Source: Gammaproteobacteria bacterium
GTDB taxonomy: Bacteria; Pseudomonadota; Gammaproteobacteria; UBA6429; Thiohalophilaceae
Length of the DNA stretch: 7,803 nt
Assembly (NCBI GenBank): GCA_029880425.1
Contig: JAOUOK010000061.1
Span: 1 to 7,803, forward strand
Direction: 5' to 3'
Of the stretch, positions 1 through 6,300 are shown piece by piece. The translations under genes were made by a program, and so were the position numbers. Numbering within the stretch: the stretch's first letter is position 1; each line of letters opens with the position of its first letter. The notes under the pieces were generated by a model. The model ran no database searches. It was not told the DNA's origin and saw nothing but the letters and a program-made list of their open reading frames with translations.

Positions 1-279
1 GCGATTAAGCGAGATCAGTTACCCAGTCCTGCACCCGGTGAATACTACTGGAGTGATTTAAAAGGGCTTAAAGTGATAAATCTTGAAGGTGTTGAATTAG
101 GTCATGTTGATTCAATGCTTGAAACCGGTGCCAATGATGTCATGGTAGTAGTCAGTGATAATGGCATGGGGAAAAAGGGCAAACGTGAACGTTTGATTCC
201 CTTTGTAACCGAGGATACAGTTCAGGAAGTAAATCTTGAGCAAGGTTTTATCACTGTTGACTGGGATGAAGATTTTTAA
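1..279 (+). CDS. rimM: Ribosome maturation factor RimM (3' part, 5' end outside window)
   Basis: The frame is open from base 1 and encodes the C-terminal part of RimM, which binds ribosomal protein S19 and helps mature the head of the 30S subunit (family knowledge). The visible 92 residues contain the PRC-barrel domain. It opens with the typical GEYYWSDLKGLKV stretch (residues 14-26 of the visible part), continues with a GxxxxVxxxLETGANDVMVV-type strand pair, and ends with RLIPFV and the closing VDWDEDF that marks the RimM C-terminus. A GTG at 73 is an internal valine codon, not a start, because the homology runs through it upstream. The gene sits 34 bp before trmD, as in the rpsP-rimM-trmD-rplS operon. 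Identity is secure; only the N-terminal domain is missing. Confidence 0.96.
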   Translation, partial: AIKRDQLPSPAPGEYYWSDLKGLKVINLEGVELGHVDSMLETGANDVMVVVSDNGMGKKGKRERLIPFVTEDTVQEVNLEQGFITVDWDEDF

Positions 280-313
280 ATTCATCGGTCAATACAGCAG
301 GAGTAAGTAAACC

Positions 314-1084
314 ATGAAGATCGCCGTTAAGATCCAGGTGGTGACGCTTTTCCCGCAAATGTTTTCAGCTCTGTCAGACAACGGTGTGACTGGGCGAGCC
401 ATCCAGAATGGACTGGTTCAAATGGGGACAATAAATCCCCGGGACTATACTCAAGATCGACATAATACGGTCGATGATCGGCCCTACGGGGGAGGTCCAG
501 GTATGGTCATGATGGTTGAACCCTTGCGTCAGGCCATCAGTGAGGCGAAAAAGGTGTTAAGTGACAAGGCGAAAGTCATCTACTTATCACCACAAGGCCG
601 CAAGCTGGACCAGGAAGGTCTGCAAAAGCTGGCGACGAATGAAGAAATGATTTTATTATGTGGTCGTTACGAAGGTGTTGATGAACGACTCATAGCCAGC
701 GAAGTTGATGAAGAGTGGTCGATTGGTGATTACGTTCTCAGCGGTGGCGAACTGGCGGCAATGGTGTTGATAGATGGGGTTACCCGCCTGATACCCGGTG
801 CCCTGGGACATGAGGATTCAGCAGAGCAGGACTCATTTATGAATGGTCTGCTTGATACACCTCATTATACCCGTCCGGAAGTTCTGGATGGGGTAGCTGT
901 TCCTGATGTTTTATTGAGTGGTAATCACAAAAACATTGAGCGATGGCGTCTTAAACAGGCATTAGGCCGTACCTGGTTAAGAAGACCAGATATGCTTGAA
1001 AAGTTAACACTGGATCAGGCACAGGAAGATTTATTGGCGGAATTTATCCGTGAAACTGAAGTGGCTAACACCACGAGCAAATAA
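314..1084 (+). CDS. trmD: tRNA (guanine37-N1)-methyltransferase TrmD
   Basis: TrmD transfers a methyl group from S-adenosylmethionine to N1 of G37 in tRNAs reading CNN and some other codons, which prevents +1 frameshifting (family knowledge). It is a 256-residue SPOUT-class enzyme of normal family length. Visible signatures are LFPQMF (12-17), the [11 protein letters not shown] loop (56-66), YLSPQG (90-95), [12 protein letters not shown] (114-125) and [11 protein letters not shown] (136-146). The last three form the trefoil-knot cofactor pocket. LDTPHYTRP (180-188) and the NHKNIERWR region (204-212) belong to the C-terminal tRNA-binding domain. The ATG at 314 follows AGGAG (299-303) with 10 bp spacing. 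The N-terminus is about four residues longer than in E. coli. It lies between rimM and rplS in the conserved ribosomal operon. Confidence 0.98.
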   Translation: MKIAVKIQVVTLFPQMFSALSDNGVTGRAIQNGLVQMGTINPRDYTQDRHNTVDDRPYGGGPGMVMMVEPLRQAISEAKKVLSDKAKVIYLSPQGRKLDQEGLQKLATNEEMILLCGRYEGVDERLIASEVDEEWSIGDYVLSGGELAAMVLIDGVTRLIPGALGHEDSAEQDSFMNGLLDTPHYTRPEVLDGVAVPDVLLSGNHKNIERWRLKQALGRTWLRRPDMLEKLTLDQAQEDLLAEFIRETEVANTTSK

Positions 1085-1120
1085 AATTTAAATAAACTCG
1101 AGATGAGTTTGGAGAAGAGC

Positions 1121-1468
1121 ATGAGTAATATCATCGAGCAACTTGAAAAAGAACAAATGAACAAAGACATCCCTGCATTTGCACCGGGCGATACTGTTGT
1201 TGTTCAGGTTAAAGTAAAAGAAGGTACTCGCGAGCGTTTACAGGCCTTTGAAGGTATCGTTATCGCTATTCGTAACCGTGGTTTAAATTCTGCGTTTACA
1301 GTACGTAAAATATCTCACGGTGAAGGTGTTGAGCGTGTATTCCAAACTTACAGTCCTGCAATTGACAGTATTAAGGTTAAGCGTAAAGGTGATGTACGTC
1401 GCTCGAAACTTTATTACTTACGTGATCGTCAAGGTAAGTCAGCACGTATTAAAGAAAAACTTAGCTAA
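1121..1468 (+). CDS. rplS: 50S ribosomal protein L19
   Basis: L19 lies at the subunit interface of the 50S particle and contributes to an intersubunit bridge (family knowledge). The protein from 1121 has 115 residues, the same length as E. coli L19, and starts [13 protein letters not shown]. Diagnostic blocks are PGDTVVV (23-29), [16 protein letters not shown] (38-53), SAFTVRKIS (56-64), GEGVERVFQ (66-74) and [20 protein letters not shown] at the end. I chose the ATG at 1121 over an in-frame ATG at 1103 because GGAG at 1111-1114 sits 6 bp upstream of it and because the family length and N-terminus match exactly. It is the last gene of the ribosomal operon and is followed within 60 bp by a strong terminator hairpin. 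Confidence 0.98.
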   Translation: MSNIIEQLEKEQMNKDIPAFAPGDTVVVQVKVKEGTRERLQAFEGIVIAIRNRGLNSAFTVRKISHGEGVERVFQTYSPAIDSIKVKRKGDVRRSKLYYLRDRQGKSARIKEKLS

Positions 1469-1503
1469 ACTTTTCTGTTTCCTAAAGCAGCAACAAATTG
1501 CTT

Positions 1504-3375
1504 ATGGATAAGTCAGCTAAATTTAAAAAACGGGTAGCACGTAAGTGCTACCCGTTTTTTATTTTTACATTTGTTGTTTTTTTCTCGCCACTAATATCTG
1601 CATACGAGATTGCATCGGGTGAAATTGAAGAAATTCGCACGATTGCTGAAACGGGTGCGATATCTTTAGCTTTACAATCCATTGATGAGCACCAAAAGGG
1701 GCTCGATATAACGAATCAGCTTGATAGCTGGATTGAATGGGAACGTGAACGTATTAATCTTTATCTTATAGGTCAGCGTTGGCAGGCATTACATCAACGT
1801 GTCGATGCTTACCAGGAAAAGTTACCCGTTGATTATTATTTATGGGCAAAACAACACCAGGTTGATGCATTGTTAAAACTGAAACAGGCCCAGCAAGCCC
1901 GGCATATCTTACTGGAATTAATCTGGAACAGTGATATTTACCAGGAAACGGGAAACCAGCAAGAATGGTTAGCGGCCTGGCAACAAAGAGTGATAAAAAG
2001 TTACCTGATTGCAAATGAAACAAGTGATGCATTGTTAGCCGCGCAACGTTATTACCAGGACTATCAAAATAATGATCTCGAAGATCGCTTGTTAAGAGCA
2101 CATATCCTGTTAATGAATCAACGTGAAGATGAAGTTATTGAGTTACTTGCAAAAGATACCCGGAATCCACGTGGTGGCATGTTGTACTTGTTAGCTCAAC
2201 TTCGAAGTGGAGTTCGCCCCCCTGGAAAAGTCTGGCAAGCCGCACGCAGACAAATGCGTGGCAAATGGGCCAGTGCTGAATTGAAATATATGCTGTGGGC
2301 AGTAGCGGCAGAAGCGGCAAAACGTTCGGGCGACAGACCGTCAACGGTAAATGCGCTTGAGTTTGTTTTAGCGGGTAACAAAAAAGCAGAACTTCCTGCA
2401 GGTTTATTTAACTTTACGCCTGATACATTGTGGGATGCTTATATTGATTTTGCACTTTATCTTGGTAATCGTGCCCAGTTTCTAATTGGTAACGACCAGC
2501 AGTGGTTAAATGCAGCGATTAAAGTACAAAAGAAAGAACCGGTTAAAGCACGTTCATTTTTTGCGCTGGTCATGGTTAAAGGCCAAAGTAATGAGACGCG
2601 TTTACGTGCTGCTAAAGGCTTTTTAAATTTAATGCACAAACGTAAGCGCGGTGCAGAACTGGTGTTAAAATTATTTTTAAAATCGGGTTATTACAAAAAT
2701 ATAAGCGCGATTCCTGAGCCAATCCGTTATGACCTGGTAAATGTTGCTTTAAGTCGCTCAAATATCGAGTTGGCTTCAAACTTAATGGCAACAATTAAAA
2801 TCGCGCCCAATGGCGCTGATAATTTTCAATGGCAATTACGCCGTGCACGTATTTTTGTTCTGGGTGGTAAAGCAGATCAGGGTAGTCAAAGTTTAAAAGC
2901 TATTCTGAAAAATCATAAAACATTTAGCCCTAAACAAATTGAATATTTTTTACAGGTTGTGTTTGATTTGCAAACTGTCAATGAACATGAAAGTGCATAC
3001 CAGCTGTTTAAAGCTGTACTTCCAAAAATTATGGATGTGATGCAACAGCGTGAAATATATTACTGGATGGCAGACTCACGTAAAGCATTACAGGATTACT
3101 CTACTGCGGCCCGGCTTTATTTACGTTCAGCCATGCATGGTGAAAGTAAGGGGCTGGATCCCTGGGGGCAGACTGCACGTTACCAGGTTGCTGAAATGTT
3201 AGCCAAGGCTGATTATGTTGAAGATGCACACACCTTATACCAGCAATTATTAAATGGTACGAAAGAACCTGCCAGACGTGCTGTTTTAAAACATGAGTTA
3301 CAAAAGCTTATGTTACTTCGGGAACAGCCTGAGCAAGCTGAACATTTTTCTGAACTCTCTGAAAATAAGGAATGA
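1504..3375 (+). CDS. Uncharacterised exported TPR-like helical-repeat protein
   Basis: I do not recognise a named family. From the ATG at 1504 the product has 623 residues. Residues 1-33 look like a Sec signal peptide: a basic n-region (KSAKFKKRVARK, 3-14), a hydrophobic stretch rich in Phe and Val (17-31) and an ISA|YE cleavage site after Ala33. The rest is almost entirely amphipathic helix with many Ala, Leu, Gln and aromatic residues. Near the C-terminus are two TPR-like units, about residues 516-549 (YYWMADSRKALQDYSTAARLY core) and 556-587 (ARYQVAEMLAKADYVEDAHTLY core). Other helical pairs are visible earlier, such as around 370-440. No catalytic motif is evident, so a periplasmic scaffold or assembly role is an inference only. 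A TTG at 1498 is an alternative start. An in-frame stop at 1483 limits the N-terminus, and no further start codon occurs for over 100 codons. No strong Shine-Dalgarno site is visible. The coding sequence overlaps the rplS terminator, and the gene converges with the FliL-like gene 19 bp downstream. Confidence 0.85.
   Translation: MDKSAKFKKRVARKCYPFFIFTFVVFFSPLISAYEIASGEIEEIRTIAETGAISLALQSIDEHQKGLDITNQLDSWIEWERERINLYLIGQRWQALHQRVDAYQEKLPVDYYLWAKQHQVDALLKLKQAQQARHILLELIWNSDIYQETGNQQEWLAAWQQRVIKSYLIANETSDALLAAQRYYQDYQNNDLEDRLLRAHILLMNQREDEVIELLAKDTRNPRGGMLYLLAQLRSGVRPPGKVWQAARRQMRGKWASAELKYMLWAVAAEAAKRSGDRPSTVNALEFVLAGNKKAELPAGLFNFTPDTLWDAYIDFALYLGNRAQFLIGNDQQWLNAAIKVQKKEPVKARSFFALVMVKGQSNETRLRAAKGFLNLMHKRKRGAELVLKLFLKSGYYKNISAIPEPIRYDLVNVALSRSNIELASNLMATIKIAPNGADNFQWQLRRARIFVLGGKADQGSQSLKAILKNHKTFSPKQIEYFLQVVFDLQTVNEHESAYQLFKAVLPKIMDVMQQREIYYWMADSRKALQDYSTAARLYLRSAMHGESKGLDPWGQTARYQVAEMLAKADYVEDAHTLYQQLLNGTKEPARRAVLKHELQKLMLLREQPEQAEHFSELSENKE
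1525..1566 (+). terminator. Intrinsic terminator of the rplS operon, inside the next gene's 5' coding region
   Basis: A perfect inverted repeat has arms CGGGTAGCAC (1531-1540) and GTGCTACCCG (1545-1554) around a GTAA loop, which is a GNRA-type tetraloop. The stem is extended by AAAAAA (1525-1530) pairing with TTTTTT (1555-1560), and another T run follows at 1562-1566. The 10 bp GC-rich stem plus U-tract is a textbook Rho-independent terminator. The matching A-tract makes it symmetrical, so it could also stop transcription from the opposite direction. It lies about 57 bp after the rplS stop, so it most likely ends the rimM-trmD-rplS transcript. Unusually, it is entirely inside the start of the following open reading frame. 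Confidence 0.9.
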
Positions 3376-3394
3376 TGGGTAACGCTTTATAGTT

Positions 3395-3787
3395 TTATTG
3401 AATTATAAAGTTGGTAAAATACAGCGCTTCAATAACAGGTTTACCCTCAAATTCCTGCATCACTTTTTGTACTACAGCCAGGGCATCTTTACGTAATTGC
3501 TCTTTTCCAAGTGCACTACTAATGGTTGCTGCATCCTGGCTACTTAATAGCAGAATTAACTCGTGTCGAATTGGTCCCTTGTGTAAATCAACTTTAGCCG
3601 AATCAAGTGGGTCAACAAGTTTTATTTCAATGATTACCTGCATGTGGCGTACTTTGTCACCGTCAATAATATTAACAATGATCGGGGGATTAAGCGGGAT
3701 AAAGGGAGAGTTACTATTACCGCCTCCACCAGCTGAAAAAGCTGTACTTGATAGAATTAAAAGGATGAAGAAGGATAAAAATCTCAT
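3395..3787 (-). CDS. Small FliL-domain protein, probably exported
   Basis: The 130-residue product resembles the periplasmic domain of FliL, the stator-associated flagellar basal-body protein. Matching elements are PFIPLNPPIIVNI (28-40), a strand with RHMQVIIEIKLVD (47-59), GPIRHELILLLSSQ (71-84), the helix with GKEQLRKDAL (94-103) and the terminal ALYFTNFIIQ. Classical FliL has a cytoplasmic N-terminal tail and an uncleaved membrane helix. Here the protein starts directly with MRFLSFFILLILSSTAFSAG, followed by a glycine-rich stretch, which looks like a cleavable signal peptide (cut near residue 18-19). The start is supported by GGGAG (complement of 3797-3801) 9 bp upstream. No flagellar gene is nearby, so a flagellar role should not be assumed. 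It stands alone, converging with the upstream TPR-like gene and diverging from ogt. Confidence 0.8.
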   Translation of the reverse strand: MRFLSFFILLILSSTAFSAGGGGNSNSPFIPLNPPIIVNIIDGDKVRHMQVIIEIKLVDPLDSAKVDLHKGPIRHELILLLSSQDAATISSALGKEQLRKDALAVVQKVMQEFEGKPVIEALYFTNFIIQ

Positions 3788-3830
3788 AAACTCACTCTCC
3801 CGAGCTGACTATTTTCTTTATTAATTTAAG

Positions 3831-3836
3831 AGTATA
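3831..3836 (-). promoter_or_regulatory. Possible -10 element for the FliL-like gene
   Basis: On the - strand these bases read TATACT, a one-mismatch match to the sigma70 -10 box. It is placed to give a leader of about 35-40 nt before the FliL-like start codon at 3787. No good -35 hexamer is found at 16-18 bp spacing, and the whole divergent region is AT-rich, so chance matches are likely. Confidence 0.25.
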
Positions 3837-3929
3837 TTCGGCCAAATTTCAAAAATCTTTAATTTATCAATATATATTCTGTGTTAAATTGAGAATAGTT
3901 CAATATCAGCAATTTAAAGTATATTTTGT

Positions 3930-4436
3930 ATGGATTCTAAATTTATGATTAATATTTCGTCGCAACTAGGTAACCTTGCACTGGAAATGGAACTTGATAT
4001 TAAAGAAGGAAAACTTACCTCGTTGTTAATTTCGGATAAAAAGTATATTTCTACTGCAACAGTTAGTTCAGAGAACGAAGTTAATCACATGCAAGTTAAA
4101 GGTATTCAACACAAACTAAAGCATTATTTTTTAACTGCGACTGCCATCTCGTCAGTCGCTTTGCTACCACGCGGAACATCATTTCAAAAATCTGTCTGGA
4201 ATGAATTGTGTAAAATTCCATTAGGCGAAACACGTACTTACGGTGAAATAGCTAAAAAGCTCAATTCAAGTGCGCGCGCCGTGGGTAATGCTTGTCGTAA
4301 AAATCCTATCGCGATTATTATTCCATGTCACCGGGTTGTATCAGCAACAGGGATTGGTGGTTATGCAGGTAAAACAGGAGGAAAACAGCTTGCTATTAAA
4401 CGTTGGTTATTGAATCACGAAGGTGTTAATTTGTGA
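3930..4436 (+). CDS. ogt: Methylated-DNA--[protein]-cysteine S-methyltransferase
   Basis: This is a suicide DNA-repair protein that moves the alkyl group from O6-alkylguanine (and O4-alkylthymine) to its own cysteine. The 168 residues match the length of Ogt rather than the longer Ada. The acceptor is Cys133 in IPCHRVV (131-137). Tyr104 in TYGEIA and the arginine finger Arg116 in RAVGNA (116-121) are in the expected helix-turn-helix positions. GGYAGKTGGKQLAIKRWLLNHEG (143-165 region) is the standard C-terminal end. The variable N-terminal domain (1-80) has the SSQLGNLAL start typical of the family. No clear Shine-Dalgarno site precedes the ATG at 3930. An in-frame ATG at 3945 would also leave a complete protein. 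The stop overlaps the xerD start by 4 bp, so the two are translationally linked. The name ogt rests on size and architecture. Confidence 0.93.
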   Translation: MDSKFMINISSQLGNLALEMELDIKEGKLTSLLISDKKYISTATVSSENEVNHMQVKGIQHKLKHYFLTATAISSVALLPRGTSFQKSVWNELCKIPLGETRTYGEIAKKLNSSARAVGNACRKNPIAIIIPCHRVVSATGIGGYAGKTGGKQLAIKRWLLNHEGVNL

Positions 4437-5362
4437 GTAAAGCCGTTACCTGTAAATTTGAATTACCCGGTATCATTGAAGAATTTACCGATGTTATCTG
4501 GATGGAACGCGGATTGAGTGAAAATACTTTATCGGCTTATCGCACAGATCTTAAAAATTTTGTCAGCTGGCTGGCAACAAAATCAGTAACAGAGCTTTCT
4601 GAAAAACTTATTAATGCAGACCGTCAATTGATAATGCGTTACTTAACTGAGCTGGAACACAAGGCAATCAGTAGCCGAAGCCGGGCACGCCTGTTATCAA
4701 GCCTGAGACGATTTTATGCTTACCTGCTACGTGAGAAGAAGATTGAAGTTGATCCCGTTGCATTAATTGATGCGCCCAAACTTGGACGTTCATTACCGAA
4801 GACATTAACCGAAGAAGATGTTGAAGCCTTGTTGATGGCTCCGGATACATCCACGCTTTTAGGTTTACGTGATCGTGTTCTATTCGAGGTTTTGTACGCT
4901 ACAGGGTTGCGGGTTTCGGAGTTAGTGGAATTACAGTTAAACCAGGTCAACCTGCAACAGGGCGTAATACGCGTTACCGGTAAAGGAAATAAAGAACGCC
5001 TGGTGCCACTGGGTGAACAAGCTATAGACTGGTTAACAAAGTACCTTTGCAATACCCGGGCTGATTTACTGAAAGGGCAGGTCAGTGATGCCTTGTTTGT
5101 GACAAAAAGAGGTGGTGCCATGACACGCCAGGCATTTTGGTACCTGATAAAACGTTATGCAATTGTTGCAAATATTGAATCAACCATTTCGCCGCACACA
5201 TTACGTCATGCTTTTGCAACTCATTTGCTTAATCATGGTGCAGATTTACGGGTAGTACAAATGTTGCTTGGGCACAGTGATTTATCGACCACGCAAATTT
5301 ACACGCATGTAGCAAAAGCCCGCTTAAAATCCATACACGAGCATCATCATCCTCGGGGCTAA
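4433..5362 (+). CDS. xerD: Site-specific tyrosine recombinase XerD
   Basis: XerD works with XerC at the chromosomal dif site, activated by FtsK, to resolve chromosome dimers (family knowledge). The 309-residue product has the N-terminal SAM-like core-binding domain (about 14-105, with ERGLSENTLSAYRTDL at 25-40) and the C-terminal catalytic domain. All catalytic residues are present: Arg160 (ATGLRVSELVEL), Lys184 (GKGNKERLVPL), His255 and Arg258 (PHTLRHAFATHLL), His281 (LGHSDLSTTQIYTH) and the nucleophile Tyr290. The C-terminal HEHHHPRG matches XerD better than XerC, as does the dsbC gene downstream. Translation starts at a GTG, with AAGGTG (4420-4425) 7 bp upstream, inside the 3' end of ogt. 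It is the housekeeping recombinase, not a phage integrase: no tRNA or attachment site is nearby. Confidence 0.96.
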   Translation: MSKAVTCKFELPGIIEEFTDVIWMERGLSENTLSAYRTDLKNFVSWLATKSVTELSEKLINADRQLIMRYLTELEHKAISSRSRARLLSSLRRFYAYLLREKKIEVDPVALIDAPKLGRSLPKTLTEEDVEALLMAPDTSTLLGLRDRVLFEVLYATGLRVSELVELQLNQVNLQQGVIRVTGKGNKERLVPLGEQAIDWLTKYLCNTRADLLKGQVSDALFVTKRGGAMTRQAFWYLIKRYAIVANIESTISPHTLRHAFATHLLNHGADLRVVQMLLGHSDLSTTQIYTHVAKARLKSIHEHHHPRG

Positions 5363-5438
5363 TAACCGGGTTAAAATAAATCCAGGCATAAATAAATTGG
5401 GATAAAATGAACAAAATCCTTCCCGAATGGTCAAATCT

Positions 5439-5470
5439 TTTACAATTTAATTAATTGAAACGGTTATAAT
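5439..5470 (+). promoter_or_regulatory. Likely promoter of dsbC
   Basis: A perfect TATAAT lies at 5465-5470 in the 152 bp gap between xerD and dsbC, about 45 bp before the dsbC start. The best upstream hexamer, TTTACA at 5439-5444, matches TTGACA in five of six positions but is 20 bp away, longer than the usual 16-18. The -10 box is convincing; the -35 assignment is weak. Confidence 0.4.
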
Positions 5471-5514
5471 TAAGCATATTCAAGTCTGAAATTCACCTGA
5501 AGGTTACAAATTAA

Positions 5515-6243
5515 ATGAAATCACCACTTAGTAAAATTATTGTTATGTTATCGGTCTGCCTGTTTATCAGCCCGGTATCTGCCGAAAATGCTGAACTGGA
5601 AGCAGCCAGAAAAAATATTGCAAAATTAATTACTGGTGTAAATCCAAAAAACATCCTCCCATCACCTGTAAATGGCCTTTACCAGGTACTTATGCCGCCA
5701 CGTTTTTTTTATGCCAGCGCTGATGGTCGTTATTTAGTTGATGGTGACCTGATTGATATGAAGACCAGGCAAAACGTTTCTCAAGGACCACGGAATAACT
5801 CTGTCTCGGCCGCGGTTGATGGGATGGGTGAGGATTCAATGATCATTTTCGGTAAAAAAGATATGAAACATACTGTTACCGTGTTTACTGATATTGATTG
5901 TGGTTACTGTCGAAAATTACATAAAGAAATAAGTAATTATAACAAAGCGGGAATTCGTATTCGTTACCTGGCCTATCCACGTGCAGGTATCGGTTCTGGT
6001 TCTTTTAAAAAAGCGGAAGCAGTCTGGTGCAGCAAGGATCAGGCTAAAGCAATGACCGATGCTAAAAATGGTGTTGATGTGAAAAGTAAAGACTGTAAAA
6101 ACCCGGTAGCTAAACATTATACACTTGGTCAAATGATTGGTCTTCGGGGTACACCGGCACTAGTTCTTGAAGATGGAACAGTTGTTCCGGGGTATATACC
6201 TGCAGCGCGTTTAAGTGAAGCACTTAACCAGGCGAAGAAATAA
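5515..6243 (+). CDS. dsbC: Periplasmic thiol:disulfide isomerase DsbC
   Basis: DsbC reshuffles wrong disulfide bonds in secreted proteins and is kept reduced by DsbD (family knowledge). The 242-residue precursor has a signal peptide (1-23, cut at VSA|EN), an N-terminal dimerisation domain (about 24-90, including YASADGRYLVDGDLIDM) and a thioredoxin-fold domain. The active site is CGYC at 129-132 in TDIDCGYCRKLH. The second, structural disulfide pair is Cys172 and Cys194, with the same 22-residue spacing as in E. coli DsbC. The cis-proline is Pro214 in GTPALV. The ATG at 5515 follows GAAGGT (5499-5504) with 10 bp spacing. The gene follows xerD, as in the E. coli xerD-dsbC-recJ order, but recJ is absent here: a terminator and two genes on the opposite strand follow. 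DsbG is a less likely alternative. Confidence 0.95.
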   Translation: MKSPLSKIIVMLSVCLFISPVSAENAELEAARKNIAKLITGVNPKNILPSPVNGLYQVLMPPRFFYASADGRYLVDGDLIDMKTRQNVSQGPRNNSVSAAVDGMGEDSMIIFGKKDMKHTVTVFTDIDCGYCRKLHKEISNYNKAGIRIRYLAYPRAGIGSGSFKKAEAVWCSKDQAKAMTDAKNGVDVKSKDCKNPVAKHYTLGQMIGLRGTPALVLEDGTVVPGYIPAARLSEALNQAKK

Positions 6244-6254
6244 CGATTTTATTT

Positions 6255-6300
6255 ATGACGACCTTTTGTATCCGATAGATATGCAAGGTCGTCATTTTTT
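6255..6300 (+). terminator. Intrinsic terminator after dsbC
   Basis: ATGACGACCTT (6255-6265) pairs perfectly with AAGGTCGTCAT (6285-6295). The inner bases continue the stem with one mismatch, two G-T wobbles and three more pairs, leaving a loop of about 7 nt. TTTTTT (6295-6300) follows directly. The stem starts 12 bp after the dsbC stop. The T-tract runs into the stop codon of the converging cnoX gene. On the - strand the hairpin is not followed by a T run, so it should act mainly on dsbC transcripts. Confidence 0.85.

Noticed and set aside
1103..1120. Upstream in-frame ATG giving L19 a six-residue extension
   Set aside because: The GGAG ribosome binding site lies between the two ATGs and fits the one at 1121, which also gives the exact family length and N-terminus.
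1320..1511. 63-codon + strand open frame overlapping the end of rplS
   Set aside because: It is an out-of-frame shadow of the highly conserved L19 gene, with no recognisable protein features.
3385..3410. CTTTATA/TATAAAG inverted repeat between the convergent TPR-like and FliL-like genes
   Set aside because: The 7 bp stem has one G-C pair, a 12 nt loop and no T-tract, so it is too weak to call a terminator.
3411..3824. 137-codon + strand open frame opposite the FliL-like gene
   Set aside because: It is antisense to a gene with clear homology, signal peptide and ribosome binding site. Its translation shows no family features.
3888..3904. ATTGA...TCAAT inverted repeat upstream of ogt as a possible operator
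   Set aside because: Arms of 5 bp in very AT-rich sequence are expected by chance, and no known operator consensus fits.
4720..5121. 133-codon - strand open frame inside xerD
   Set aside because: It is antisense to the conserved XerD catalytic region and has low-complexity Ser/Arg-rich content typical of shadow frames.
4433..5362. Tyrosine recombinase as the mark of an integrated mobile element
   Set aside because: The sequence and C-terminus match housekeeping XerD, dsbC follows it as in E. coli, and no tRNA gene, attachment repeat or cargo gene is present.
5407..5454. 15-codon ORF (starting MNKILPEW) upstream of dsbC as a leader peptide
   Set aside because: It lies upstream of the best dsbC promoter and so would not be in its mRNA. 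It shows no codon pattern or attenuator structure.
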